From Membranipora membranacea (taxonomy: Eukaryota > Bryozoa > Gymnolaemata > Cheilostomatida > Membraniporidae), in NCBI GenBank assembly GCA_914767715.1, contig OU612066.1, forward strand, positions 37,424,283 to 37,488,282: DNA of 64,000 nucleotides. The letters are read 5' to 3'. The notes beneath the pieces were generated by a model, which was not told the DNA's origin, did not search any database, and was given only the letters and a program-made list of their open reading frames with translations. Positions 1 to 15,200 of this stretch are shown here, one piece after another. The translations under genes were made by a program, and so were the position numbers. Numbering within the stretch: the stretch's first letter is position 1; each line of letters opens with the position of its first letter.

Positions 1-251
1 CTGATCTTGTAAACTCAAAAATTCAATTTTTGAAGCTGGTAGATGACTTCTCGGACACAGTCAAGATAGTAACTCTGCCATGTGCAGAAGATAAAGCTCA
101 AAGACCAATTGTTGATGTTGACAATATTGAAGCTGCTCTACAAGGGGAAGATAATACTCCAGTACTGGTCGTCGCAATCTTAGGAGAGTATAGATCCGGA
201 AAATCATTCATGATGAATTTGATGAGCACCTATCTTGAAAAATTACAACAG
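1..251 (+). CDS. GTPase exon with P-loop (partial at window edge)
   Basis: Open in this frame to the window edge, so the exon may begin before base 1. It encodes hydrophobic beta strand VLVVAIL followed by GEYRSGKSFMMN, a Walker A/G1 motif. It ends at CAG|GTGAAT in phase 0. Confidence 0.85.
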
Positions 252-3200
252 GTGAATGTCAATCACAAAACAGGTCTTTTACGGTTATGCACTGTACTGT
301 AGATGGATTGTTTGTCTGTTTATTTATCATCTTACTCATGTAAAATTATAAGCATTATGTTGATAAGACCCCTCTAACATAAAAAAGCGGGTTGAGGTTT
401 GGTTTACCTTCAACTCATTGTCATCTGCGCAAAGTCACAATTCTTGATGCTTGCCATGCTTTAGTTAGATCAAGTAGATCTTGAGCTACTGTGATTTTGC
501 ACCCTGTAGAGATTTTGATCCTTTAAATTCGGTATTATTGTATGTTTCATTGCGACAATCAACCAAGGACTCTATATTATACCGAAACACAGAAAAAAAT
601 CAACGCAAGAGCGACTCCCCAAAATAATTGTGTAAATTAATGATGACCATTCACAAAGGCACTAGCATCTGTTTATGATGATGCTTACTAAATTTCTGAT
701 GGCTAGATGGAATCAGGCAGGAATTTAGTGCAAAAACTGAAATGGTAATGAAATACTGAAAGAGAAACAGTGACCCTTTGTATATTTCATCAGAAAAACA
801 ATGGTCAAGCATTAAAGAAACCAGGTGCAACTAATGATTCGTAGCAGTTTACACCTTGGTTCACTGTTGTCTGTGAACATTCATTTTTTGTAACTTGGTA
901 ATTGTGACAGTGCACATTGTTTACCCTGCACGCTGTCCACCAGTCGTCATTTATCGAAATAGCTAACTCGTTTCACCAATGTGGTACAGTTATCACATCC
1001 GTTATGTCTGTGACAAGAACATAAAGATGTGCTTTTATCTATCACCTATGTACATTGTATGGACACATACTGAAATAATGCTGCAATTCAATAGATGACA
1101 TCATATCAACTGCTAGTTTTTTAGCCGACTGTCAAGTCCCATCGTTGTCATCGATTTTTATTCGAGTTTTTAAAAGCCTTTGTCTTAAAGACTTAGTTTG
1201 AAGCTGCTATTTTGTATCACATTTTATTCTCCATATTTTATTCTATCAGGTGAGTGATTTTCAGCTTTAGAATCTAAAAAGTTATGGCCTCTCAAACTTC
1301 CAGGGTGATCACCTTCAATTGGCATTGGGATTCAGCTGGGTCTTTCATACCAGCAGGCAACGCCGCTACCATTGCACCACTAGGTTCAGCTCTGTGGCTT
1401 GTAGACATTATCGCTCAGCGATAGCGGCGTTGCCTGCATGACCACTTGGACCTGGGTTCGAGAGCCTCTATTCCCTGAGCATTTTGATCATCATCCTATC
1501 TATTAGTATATCATAATAAGTATTACACGTTGTGACATCCCACACGGTGTGCCAGCTGATTCTCAATGCCAATAGACTGCCGTCACTTTGGAAGTTTGAG
1601 AGGCCATAACTTCCTCAATATTTGGATTCCAAAGCTGGAAATCGCTCACATGATAGAATAGAATATGTCTTTAAAGTGTACATAACAGACTCTACACCCC
1701 TACTCACTTTAGGACGCTTCCAAAAAGGTAGAATAGAGCTACAGCGGGGAAGGTGGGAAACTTCCCACCCTCCCCCACCGAACTTAGCTTGTCAAAACCG
1801 GCTACCGTTACCGGTAGGTACTAAACATAATAAATAAATATAAATAGTACCAAATGCGCAGCACATGTGGTTTGGCATGGCAATATTGAATTACTGTAGC
1901 ATAATCAAAAATTATAAATTTAAACCAAAACCTTGATTGCTCATAAGATGTATGCCGGTTTTTTATAACATAATTTTTTCGGGGAGTTGCTCTCCTGCTG
2001 ACTCTTTATACCAACTAATGCAGTCGGCGTTCAATCCAGCATTTTTTAAGTTCATTCTAAGATTTTCGAATTTCATACCAGACTACGTTTATTCCAGTTA
2101 GTTCAATCCTGTCGACGCTTGTTCCAACCGATGTTCATTCAAAGATTCGGTGTGCATCTTCTGTTTCCAAACAAGCGCCCCCATGAATCTGACAACAGTT
2201 CCTTAGGTGAACACAACTATGCGTTATTAAGGAATCGTACAAGAGTAAAGTTGTGATAAATCATGAGAAAACTGTTCAAGTCGTTTTCATAACCTCTAAC
2301 AGCATTTTTAACACCATGTCATAGACTTTGGGATTCTAGAATAAAAAAAGAACAACAAAACTTTTATGACGAGACTCTAACACACATACTCACGCCACAC
2401 ACATTTTTTTTGCCTGAAGAAGAGCAGAAGGAAAAAAAAAAATGTAAAGATGCTACATGTTCATTTGAAAAAAATAATAGTGGGAAAATGGCAAGTGAGA
2501 AAACGTCCGGGTGGAAAAATGGATTGGTGGGAAATTGTCCAGGTGGAAAAATGGATTGGTGAGAAAACGTCCAGGTGGGAAAATAGCTTGGTGAGAAAAT
2601 GTCATGGTGGGAAAACAGATTGGTGGGAAAACATCCCGGCGAGAAAATGGATCAGTGAGAAATCGTCCTGGTGAGAAAACGGATATGTGGGAAAATGTTG
2701 TGGTGGGAAAATGGCTCGGTGGGAAAATGACATTGGGAAAATGTCCGGATACCTCAAGCTGTATCTGTTTTAAACAGGTGGTTTCAGTAGACATATAAGA
2801 TTTTTATTTTGTAACAACACATATTTATTTTGAGCGGTATTCTATGTATACAGTATTCTATGGGGATCGAATCATTTGAGAGATTGCAGGTACTTAGGAA
2901 TATAAATAGAGCTGAACAGAAGAACTTGCTTCAGAGAATTGTACTCTTAACAAAATGCATATTTCTCTAAAAAATCCGACTTTACTCTTTACCTAATCAG
3001 GATATTCACAACAAATACAATACCGTTTATGTGTGAGTCTCATTTGGAGGTTTGCACAGATTTTGTTGCCAGTAGATGGTATTAATTCTGATCAATGATT
3101 AAGTCTGTGAAGGAGTATTATACACAATGGCCTGTCTAGATCTTCTCTCAATGTTGGATGTTCTTTAAAGCACCTGACTTGACATGAATCTGAAACCTGA

Positions 3201-6200
3201 ATGACATAATTCTACACTGTTTCTAATTGTAACAAATATATTGCATTCCACTCCTCATCTTTTAAAAAAAACATTGTGACAAAAGCCTTGCAGAAAATGT
3301 CATTTGTTTCCTGGTAACTATCTTTTGTACTGCTTGATCTCTGCTACAGATTAGCACTTCAATAATGTTCGCTGGACTGTTAGGTGTGTTCGGGTGGTTG
3401 CCTCACATAGGAAAAGACATAGGTACTTTTCTACCACAACCTTGATATTTTCCATGTCACATCCAAATTGTAAGCTATTTACTGTACTATTTTGTATTCC
3501 AACCAATTTAGGGTAGATGTGATGAATGGATGACCTCCGGAACTCCCGTAAAAGGTGCAGCCTGGGCACAGTCAAAGAATTCAGTGACTCATGGAATCTG
3601 GATGTGGAGAAGGGTCTACAAGATCAAGGATAAAAATGGCCGTGAGGTAAGCTACATCATAATGAGTAAGGAGTGTGAAGCCTTGCAAAAAAATTGTTCT
3701 CAGCAATATTAGAACGTTAAGGTTCTGCTCGCCGAAATTCTTTTTGGGTGTCTCAATCCACATAATCAAAAAAGTCGAAACTCAAAATTAAGGCATGGCG
3801 TAACGTCATAACGCGACACTGAATTTCAGCAACAAGCAAGACATTCACTATGTTTCCATGTGAGTTTCGAGATCGGCCTAGATCGAGCAGAGTTGTCACC
3901 TCTTGGCTCGACCTCAAAATATGCAGCCATTCCCATGTTAGAGCTGAGAAAACAAAACATCAACAAAATCTGCCGCCGCCGGGATTTGAACCCCGGCCTC
4001 CCGCGTCAAAGTCTTTGATGCCTACCCGAGCTCGCTGTAGTGAGAACCGATATGTGCAAGCCAAACATTGGAGCTCAGGCCGATCTCGGAGGCAGTTCGA
4101 TAGCTCGAAGCTAAAGCTAATTAGCCTCAGCTCGAACTCAAAACTCACATGGAAACATAGTGATTGCAAGTTCTTGGAGCAAAAAATGCAAGTAATACAT
4201 AAAGACTACCCTTATATCATGCAGCCATAACAACAATAATGTTCAATGTTTGACTTGACTGGGAAAAAACGGCATTCAAATTCACATACTGATAGCTAAC
4301 CATAAGTGATGACAATGCTATAAAGAGAGTTAGCTGTGTCAATTGTTGTCCAAGGTGGACAAATGTGATGATCCTAGTGCTAACTTTGGTTATTTAGAGT
4401 AATAGATTCTGAGTATGATAATAACACAACATGTCTCATGGAGGAACAAAGAGCAAAGGCAAAACATGGCCACTGTAAACAGATTGTCTTCCCTTAAGCA
4501 AAGGGGAGTAAACTCCTATACAAAACACAAAACCCAAAACTACATCAGGGAGTTTGGGACCACTGGAGATTGCACTTCAGACGCACGTGACATTTGTTAT
4601 CACTATGGTGCAAGCGGTTACTTATTGTCTTCTCATGAATAAATTAGTGAATTTGGGACACTATCATATATAAGTCTGATTTATTAGTTGATGATGATGA
4701 TGATTATATATGAGGGATCAAAAGGAGCCACTGAAATGTCATCAATTTATCCTTCTGTTTTGTTGGCACAAGAGATACATCAAACTTTTCTTGAAGTGTT
4801 AATCCATCCAAAAGATATTTATTCACAATGAATAAGCATTATGATATTTGACAAGTGCCTAGTTATATCACCTCAGTGAAAGTCTGTGAGCATTTACCCG
4901 AATTCAGGTATATCAAGACTATGCCTCTCAAACATAGTTTCCTACTATAGCCTAGTTGGCAATTTTGAATTATCTTACTCCTAAATTAGTCAAAATTTTG
5001 ACAAAAATGCTCCTTAGCTGTACAAAACGAGAAGTACAAATATGTGAAATATGTTTATATAAAATTCATCGGGTGTACCCAGTTGTAGGGATTATATATG
5101 GAAATAAGGTGTTTTATTTTTACACTACATATATGGGGATATAATTCCCATTCTTACCTATTTGTTTAATCTAACCAATGATTGATTGATTGATTTATCA
5201 CTATCACAAACATTGAATGTTTCGAAAAACGGATGCATATACTTTGTCATAGTCAGAGCTTGCTACTAGTGTATGGAACTTTGGTTTTAAAAAAAAAAAG
5301 CTCATTATGTGTGATGCACATTTGTCTCAGAAAACAGTCTTTGCCTCATGAGCTGCGATATTTAACATGTCTAAGACCGCAAGAAGGGCAACGTTCAAGA
5401 AAATCGTGTATAAAATGACCTTCATCAGAAAAACAGCACATGACAATGGATTTAGTTCTCTGTTTAACAATAGTATCGAGGTCACCTACGTCAAGCCCAA
5501 ATTCTTTGCATCATTGAAAACTTTTCTGAGTAATTTCTTGTCTTTAGCATATATGCTGGTGTGCAAAACAGGCAGACAATACATTAAGAGTGAAACTGAA
5601 AAACTTTTGAACAGCATGGAAGCTAATGGCTTTGAACTCAGATACATATTTTATGCACATTATATTCGAATCTCAGTCTGTTGTCAATCTCTACACCAAG
5701 GTATTTTACCTTTCCACAAAACGACATATCGGTGCCATCTAGAGTCAGTTTAAGAGTATCAGGTTTGAGACGTTGAGTAGAGAAAAGCATTTCCTTTGTC
5801 TTATGCTCAGTTTATACATCAAATTAACTCACCCGAATTAGGGTTAATTAGGGGACTAATTTGGGTGCACTAAATGTCTAATTCGAGTGTCAGGTGACCA
5901 CTCGTATATTCGACAGTGAGTGATGAATATTCGACCACAATTTGACAGTTACTACGAGACCATGTACACTGTCGAATTATTCAGCGGATATTACATTTAC
6001 ATATAAAATGGCCGTTCATGAGTATCCTCTAGTATTTGTCATTTAATCTATCACCGATTCAAAGTGCAAAATTAGCACCTGAATTAAATTTGTGACGCCG
6101 AATTAAGCCATGAATTAAGCAATTCATTTGTAATTCAGGCAGCATTTTGGCAAATTCGGGTGACTCGAATAATGCGGCATTTTGAAAGAATGAAGTTAAT

Positions 6201-9200
6201 TCGGGTCTTAATTTGATGTATAAACTGGGCATTAGAAGCATTAAGTAGTAAATCTTGTGCATTGTTTGGAGATTCTATCAATTTCAGAAAAATTCTAAAT
6301 CATTACCAACTAATCCAGTTACACAAGTGTCATCTGCATATTTGAGTACTGTGATATTCGACAGTTCAGATGTAATCCTGTTTGTATAGATAGAGAATAA
6401 TAGTGGCGAGAGTACACTGCCCTGAGCAGTATCTTCAGGAATCCCAAGTTGAAATTGCTTGTGGGAATTTTGTTGACATCCCAATTTATTTATCACGTAA
6501 ACTTGTAGGAGTCTGCTCATGTTAGATCAGCACAAATTGAAAAATTTTAATTAAATAATGTCAAAGCTCTAACAAGGCTAGTATGATATTGTATGGACTA
6601 AGACCACTGTCTTGGGGCGATTACAAACTAAATTTTTGATGTTTCAATTGCCACTTTGGTCATTTTTAAGCTGAAAATCTTGTGCATTACACATGAGTAA
6701 AGAGTTCAAAGACAGCCTTACTGTTACTTACTTATAGATTTGAATGTGGCTTTGCAATGCTAAATGATTGATAAAAATCAATTTTATTCCATTTAGATAT
6801 GTCAGCTTCGCATGGTTTCCTAACATACAAATGACATGATATATGGATATGCAGTTGTGCTGTCGCTGACCAACCACTTCATGCAATGATATATCATATA
6901 CTAGCACAGAGGAAGGATAAATATCCTTACTCTGTGAAATTATGTTACCCCAGGCTTATAGTATTGACTTCGGCCAACTGCATCAATCTCTTGACTTCCA
7001 CTCTTGCAATCGGTAGTGTAAATATTTGGGGATATGCGGTAGTGCTGTCGCTGACCTCTTCAAACGGGTACACCCTCATACTTGGAATCCACGATTTACT
7101 TCATTCTTGAGAGACCTGTTTTTTCCTGCATACAACATGTGACACACTATCTATTTTTGGGCAGTCTGACGACTAGACAGCCTCTTGTCTTGTTCGCTGA
7201 CCACATTTCGAAATGATGTGATAGAATATTGGGTTAAAGTTTACATAGTCAAGTTCTCTGCTGACCATATTGAACTCTAACTTGCATTTCACTTATCAAG
7301 CAACTTTGAGAAAAATATGCATCTGTGCTCCCGCTGACAAGATTGTTACAACTGGGAACCCTCTCAGTTTTGAGTTCAGCGCGTTGTTTTACACTGGAAA
7401 CACCTTTTTTTTAAGCACTTGACATCTCACTTATTTAAAGCGCTTTTGAGGAAAATTGTGATATGTTGCGCCTCTGCCGCAGACATCATTGCTACAAATG
7501 GGACACTCTTTTTATTGAATTCAGCCCGTTGTTTTTACCTTGAAATACCTTTCTTTAAAAATTTCTTAACATTTCACTTATTGTTAGCGGTTTTGAGAAC
7601 TGACTTCACCCTGGATTCACCTTTTTTTTCCTGTTGTAAAATATTATCCGTACCATCTTTTTTAGAGCATTTATTGCTAGGCTGCTTCTGGCATAAGAGA
7701 AGGCACCATTTCAATTTGTATACAAAATTATATTTATTTTTATTTTCTACTATCTTGTATAATATTCTGAAGGAAAACAATACTGGTGAACAAAGAGATT
7801 TTAGTCATACGTCGAATGTTTTATCTTAATAATTTATTTGAGAAGAATCGTCTTTGCTATCTATCTGGTATTTTTAAAGATGGCTGTACTGCTAATCGAT
7901 TGCCAAGGAACTGGGGATGTGAAATATGGGAGCTCCTCTTTAGATAACATCACCAGTTTCATTAGCCTTCAGCTCTCAGATGTACTCGTAATCAACTTGA
8001 TGAGACAATTTGATATTGGCGCCTTGACAAGACTTAAGGTAAGCCATCACATTGTGAAGGTAAATAGACTACAATTTACCAAAACCCTGTTGGCCACCAT
8101 GATGGCTCAAGCAATTGTCTGAGAGTAAAGCTGATGAGCATGTCATTCCCCTTATAGAAATTTTTGAAGTACACACACTCATTGTTGTTGCTGTTGTGGT
8201 CGCCGCTGCTGCTGCGTACTGTGTAGTGGTATTTTAATGGGCCACCTCTGCCCCATAGACCTTGGCTCTGATATGTGCTAATATTAGAAGAAGAAGGCAA
8301 TTTTGATCATATAGTTGCTTGTGCTAATGAACTTACTTTGAACAGGAGGATGCTGCCTGGAAAACAATTTTCATGCAGTGTAGTGCAGGTGAGATTTTAA
8401 GGTTGCTTGTTCAAGCCCCAACACCCTCAGGTGTATATCTCTACTGCGTACCTGTCTTATGACTTACTGAAAGAAAGACATGTGACAGCATGAAAAGACA
8501 TACAAACTAGCTGGAAAAACAGCTAAACACTACCAGGGGTCCCAGCAATGAGCCATATATGATCCAACAACCCTGCATGAGGAATTCCCATTGTAACGTG
8601 TATAATAATTGAAACTGGCACTTATCCAGGTTGATGTTTTTCCCCCAGTAGGTTGAAACTGCAGGCACTATAGCTAACATTAAAGTATATCCTTACTATG
8701 TGATAGTTTTAATGAAATTAAATATTAACAATAAAAAAATTGATTGGTGTAATATGGAACAACTAATATGCTGTATCATAAATGTAGATTCCATTCCTTT
8801 CATAAAAAGCTAGAAGATTGTAATTAGCCATAACTAACTGCATACATTACAATCAACCATCAAATTGATGTGCATAAATTTATGCAGATGTGTACTGGGT
8901 ATGCTGATACTGTATGTGAAGAAGACAATCTTTTCAATCAGTTAATCTTTTTGGTGAGAGACTGGTGTCATGACACTCAATATGGAAAACGCCCTGAGAC
9001 GGAGTTTGCTGATATGGTAAGTAATAGCCGAACTTTAGTGGTGAAAATAAATGGCAAGGCAATATATTCCAAAAACCATGCGCTTGCTTAGCAGTTATGT
9101 TTTAGACAAGGATATTCAAAGATGATGCATAGCTTCTAGATATTTACACGCCAAGTAATTCATTCTATCATCAGGTTTTAGAAGCTGAAGCAGGTGAAGT

Positions 9201-12200
9201 CAAGCAGGCTGGTAGAGACATAATGAACGCATTTAAAGATGTTTCAGTCTACACCTTACCACTTCCAGGAGATAAAATTATTAAGGCGAGCGAGAGAGAT
9301 ATCCTTCCCAGCTCCCCGATGATATCTGTCAGCGGTAATTTTTTCCTTCTTAGATCTTAAATAATCCTAATAATCAGATCACAATTGAGCAACTTTTGAT
9401 CCAAAGTAGATGCCAGAAAAATATCTGTAGTTTAAATCTGATGGTTAAGGAACTGTGTTTACTATGGTGATTTGATGACTTATTTTTTGGAACACAATGA
9501 AGATTTAATCTTCTATCACCTCTTGATCAATTGATCATGTGATACAATTGTCGGTAGCATGAATTAATACCATAGACATAAAAACAGTAACTCTGTTTTT
9601 ATATCTATGATTAAAACACATTAGGTATGAGTTCTGCACATATTAAAATCTCTAAAATTACTATATTTTCTTTTTACTTTTAACTTTAGAATGGTGTAGG
9701 TGAGTGTAGGGTTGGTTTAATGTGTCTCTGTTTCTACCCATGTTTATTATTCTAATGAATCTTGTTGATATTAATTATTAGTTTTCTTTTCTAGAAGAAG
9801 ATATGAAGATGTCATTTCTAGTCGCCTCCAAGGAACTATTTGATGGAATATTTCTCTCTGAATATGGTGATCTACCGACTGCTCTGCAGTTTATTTCAGA
9901 TGTAAAGGTAAAACCAGATGTCACTGTATGACTGAATTATGAATTGTTGCTCATTGTCATGTAGCCACTGCTGGCCAACTGAGTCTATCAATTGTTAGTA
10001 AATGTTTGCTATAATCAATGTTCTATCAGTAAGGGAGCAGCAGTTGCCTTTTAAAATAGTAAGACACTGTACCAAGATAGAAAAATGTGAATGTTATTTC
10101 ACAGCTAGTATACATGTACCAGTTCTGGATTCAGAGCCCACAAGGAGTAGGAGGTAGGAGGTAACTCGCAAGCATTGGAGGTCTTGGGTGCAAATCCTGC
10201 TTGCCGATTACCAACTGCTGGGCTCAATTGACGCCACAGGTGTGCTCTTACCTGCCCGGAAACTGAGAGCAACTCGGCGCCGAATATGGCGGCTGCGCCC
10301 ATAAGGCACTTTTATTTCTCAGTTTTTGGACAGAGACAGACTTGCAACCCCTTTAACCCTTTTTAACCCAAAGCTTAGATCACAGAACTATATTTTCTGA
10401 AGCAACTGGTATTGTGCAATCATATCATTTTGTGGACTCAATGTGTTTTGGCACCAGCAAACCAGGGGCGGGCATGACACAGACACAAAAAAATATTGAA
10501 CAGCGACTATATATATATAATATATATATATTATAGATATGATCAAATAATCAAAGAACATTGTTAAGCTTGGATAAAAATCAGTTTTCACGGTTATGAG
10601 ATAAGGTGATATTATGTAGGTATAAGTCACTGAATGTGTGCAGGGATAATCTTTTTGTATGTCAATGATTAACAAGAGGATTGAGCGGGACGACTAATAC
10701 GCCATTTATATGGAGAATAGCACAGGTAGGGTAAGAACTTTATCGGCCTCATTACCTTAAAAGGCAGAAAATGTAGCACCACACACACATCTTGTGTACC
10801 AAAATAAAAACTGCCACACACAGAGTAATAAAATAGAAATTAGACTAACCCGCTATATGACGGGGTTATAGAAATAATATATTCAATCTCAAAACCAATC
10901 ATATTTTGTTATTTATAATAAGGGAACAATTTTTTTTTTACCTCAATGATTAGCAAGACAACCTGTGATGCCCCTTTAGGAAAGGCACAATATCAAACAC
11001 AAACCCAACCTCTTGCAATTACAGATCTAGCTGGTGTTTTACCACTGAAATTTCATCCCAACCATATAAGGTGTATTCTATCTCTTTTACTCAAATACTA
11101 CACGTCAATGACAGCTACTGACAATGAATTTCAATAGACAGTTTCTGAGTTCTGATTTAGGCATCAATTCGGAGTTGTCCTCTCTCCAGTTTGGTACTTT
11201 TAACCCATGTCGCATAGGAAAAACGTGCTGAAAAGAGGGTTATCTTGAGTACCGTTTATGATAGGGTAAAAATTATTTTTGATTCAGAATCTGCAACATT
11301 GAAAACTCATACGGACATAGTTTGGGAAATAATTTTAGTATGTGGATAGTCAATTATAGCATTTTCCGCCTGTTTTGCGGACAATTTGGCAGAATTTTTC
11401 ATGATTTTCGTCACTAAAATTAAGATTTAACAATATTCAAGCCTCCAATGATGTGCAAACCCTGTCTCTTAGGGTTTTCAATGGTGCAGACTCTGAATCA
11501 AAAATCATTTTTGTCCTAACATGAGCAGTTTTCAAGATAACCCTCTTTCAGCAGGATTTTCCTATACGACATGGGTTAAAATTACCAAACTGGAGAGAGG
11601 ACAACTCCGAATGGGGGCATAAATAAGAGCTCAGAAAACAGTCTAACACAAGTTGAACAAGTAGCCTGTCGAAAAACTGACTGGAGGAAAACAGTCGGCA
11701 GCTAACTCCCGCCTTTTGTAGTAGCAATTTAAATCGGTTCTGACTAAGACTTTTATATGCAGGTTCAATGTAAGATGAGTGTAAGATTTGGTGTTTTGGT
11801 TTGGCTATGTTTTTTTCTAAACTCCCTCGGTCGTGGTCACTAGCGTTTGTATTGCCGAAACTATTCACCTCAGGTATTGAAACAATAAATGCTTCTGTTT
11901 TTTAATAAATTTTTCCTCCGGAGCTGAAGATCAAGTGAATCTTTGGATTTTAAATTTACATACATACCTGTCCAGACCGACTCTGGATTTTCTAGAATTT
12001 ACAAAGTTTCAAATTCGAAGGGAAGTCAGGGCATGGTTATCAGTCGAAAAGTTCTAGGACAATAGGGAGATAGCACCACCATATTTTAAGTCTTCATAAC
12101 TTCAATCTTCAGTTGAGAGGAATATAGAGGGCTAGTGGCTAGTTTCATTGGATTTAAAATTCCGCCTTTTCACTTAATATTAATTCCCTTAAATATTATA

Positions 12201-15200
12201 AGATGTTTGCAAAGTTACCAATGTTAACATATATTAGGGTTCTCAAAAATAAAAAATTACTGATAATTTTACCCATTTTACTCTTCTGCTAGGTCACTAA
12301 ATTTAAATCCATGAATATTCTCATCCTGTTGGGTATTGTGAATATAGGTATAGCCTATCTTGACAAGATTTGTTGAGGCAGCTCGTTTGCAAGAGTCCAA
12401 CCTTAGAAAATTTGAATCAGGCAGGACGTAATTTATCAAGCAACATGTTGCAGACTTTAGTCCCTAGCCAATGTTATCGATATGTAAAAGGTACAACATA
12501 TTTGGATGGATAACATAGACTTTATCATTAGGTCCATGTTTGATATAAAGCTTTTTAGATATCCCTCCACCACCACCACCACCACAGAGGGAACTAACTT
12601 GTTCTATAGATATCACTGGTAAACAATTTCAAAGATCAAATGATTTGTTTAATTGTCACTCACATACAAGTATGTTGCGAAATCGGTTGTTTGATACTCT
12701 GCTGTTCACATAGAGCAAAGAAGAAAAAACGAAAAGAACATGAAGAAAAGCTGACATCTAATTGTGGATTTGGTTAAAATAATATTATTGAGGGATCATA
12801 AAATCATGTTGCATAAAAAACTGTCGTTCCCCCCAAGAAAAGCTATTTTTTACTGTCATGTATCTTCATGATGGAAGCTTTGGTCAAAAGTCATTTATAA
12901 AATGGTCATCATCATGTATGTAGTTCAGTATCAGGTTTTTGGTTATTTTATCTATAATGCCATCAAGCAGTAATATATGAGAATATGAAACTATTGCGCT
13001 GAATTCTTCAATAATTCTTTAATTAATTTAGACTCACCTTCGAACAGAAAACCACTGTTTAATTGGAGCAAGCCTATGTAGTTAGCCAATGGGATTTCCA
13101 CCGATATGGTTTTATCAATGTCAATGGAAATTTTTGACTAATTTCCTAAAATAATTCAGTGCATTCCTTGCAACGCAATAATACTGCTCGTTTTTTTTGT
13201 TTCTGCAACAATTTATTGTATTTAAAATCGATGGACTAAAATAGTGAAATAAAAGAAGGCAGCGGCATAGTCAGATTGGTCCAGGACTAGTGTGGCGACC
13301 ATCCGAATGTCTGGAAAACGAAGGACTACTGCTCCCAGGGCGAGCCCAGACACGCAGCCTACTCAGCAAGAAGCAAACCACTACCCCACAGCGAGGACGC
13401 CAACCTCCCACTCAAAGCAGAAGGAGCCGCCCCCTCCTCCCCCAGTAGGTGTGAATTCCACAGGTTAACACCTGTGGGATTCAGTGACCTCTCCCCTCTA
13501 CAGCTGTTGGCTCTCTTAGGGGCAAGTTGTTCCTTCGACCTAGTGGCTGTAATGGCAGGGGTTTGAATTTCTAACTCCCCATTTAGGCGAGTTTTATTAA
13601 AAAGTAACAAATAGCGGTATTTAAAAAGCATCGCAATGGGCATAATTTGATAATTTAAAAAAAAAGAGGTCACAGGACCATGTGGGCGGATTTTGAGTAT
13701 TATGACACGAAGAGCTGATTTTTGAAGTAAATAGATGTTAAGATGACAATTTGCAGCATGACCATAAAACTCAATACCATAAATTGAATGTGGATAAAAG
13801 AATGTGTAATACAAATTGATCATTGTTGGAATATCGAGATATGGTCGTACACTATGCATTAAAAATTTCCGACAAACTTTTAAAATATGTGTTTTAATAA
13901 TGATGCTCTCATCAAGATGAATGCCGAGAAATTTAGGGTTATTGTTTGTCTCTAAAACCTGATTACCAAGTTTAATTTGGTACTGTTCAGGATCTAAAAT
14001 TTGTTAATTTTAGGATTCAAAAACTACCTGAAATGTTTTTGTATGGTTTAAAATCAATTTATTACTCAAGCACCATTGTTCAATTTTATGAAAATTTGAT
14101 TTTAAAATTTCGGGATCATTGGAAAATATATTTGTGTCGTTGGCAAAGAGAATATATTTAAACATTGGCGCAGATATAACCAAATCATTGATCAATATTA
14201 AAAATAAAATTGGACCTAATAAAGATCCCTGTGGAACTCCTATATCGACCTTTTTCATTGTACTTGAATGATCGTTGATTTTGGCAAATTGTTTTCTGTT
14301 TTCTAAATAAGATTTCAACAAGTCACATGCATCACATGCTAAAAATTAAAAAAGGCAATTTTTTGATTTAAATAACATGGTTGATGGTATCGAAAGCCTT
14401 GCTGAAGCCTAAAAATATTCCTTGCGTAATTTTACTGTTATTAAAACTGTCGTACAGATGTTCTATTAGTCTAGATATGGCAGATGTTGTGTTCTGCTTT
14501 CCTCGGAATCCGAACTGGCTGTCAACTAAACTATTACAATTTTCCAAATAAAAACATAGTTGGCTAGCTAATTCTTTTTCCGCAATTTTAGATATTGCAG
14601 TTAATATTAATATCGGCCAATAGTTGTTACAGTCAAATTTATCACCATTTATATGCAGTGGTCGTACTCTGTGGCAATTTTCTGGCTATCTGGAAATTCT
14701 GATGTTCGAACAATAAGATTGATCATGTGGATCAAGATTGGGCTGATAGCATTTTTATTTTCTTTAATGAATTTCATGGAAATCCCATTGTACCCAACTG
14801 CATTTTTTGCAGAGGAATTATTTATGACACTCTCTGTAATATCATTTGTAATTTCTGAGAAGTCAAAATTGTTAATTTTGTCGTATTTTGACAAATAAGA
14901 TAATGGGGAAGCTCCACATTTGGCCTATTACATGTATCATGTATCATGTATCATGTATCATGTATCATGTATCATGTATCATGTATCATGTATCATGTAT
15001 CATGTATCATGATACATGATACATGATACATGATACATGATACATGATACATGATACATGATACATGATACATGAAACATGATACATGATACATGATACA
15101 TGATACATGATACATGATACATGATACATGATACATGATACATGATACATGATACATGATACATGATACATGATACATGATACATGATACATGATACATG

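Larger units (their letters stand above)
252..3511. other. intron of the GTPase gene
   Basis: Contains a 330-bp inverted-repeat element (1281-1610) and a minisatellite (about 2470-2750), listed separately. The rest shows no convincing coding sequence. Confidence 0.6.

Noticed and set aside
3965-4045. A functional tRNA gene
   Set aside because: The A-box half is degraded, the sequence lies inside an inverted-repeat element, and the second copy lacks the B-box; called a tRNA-like core instead.
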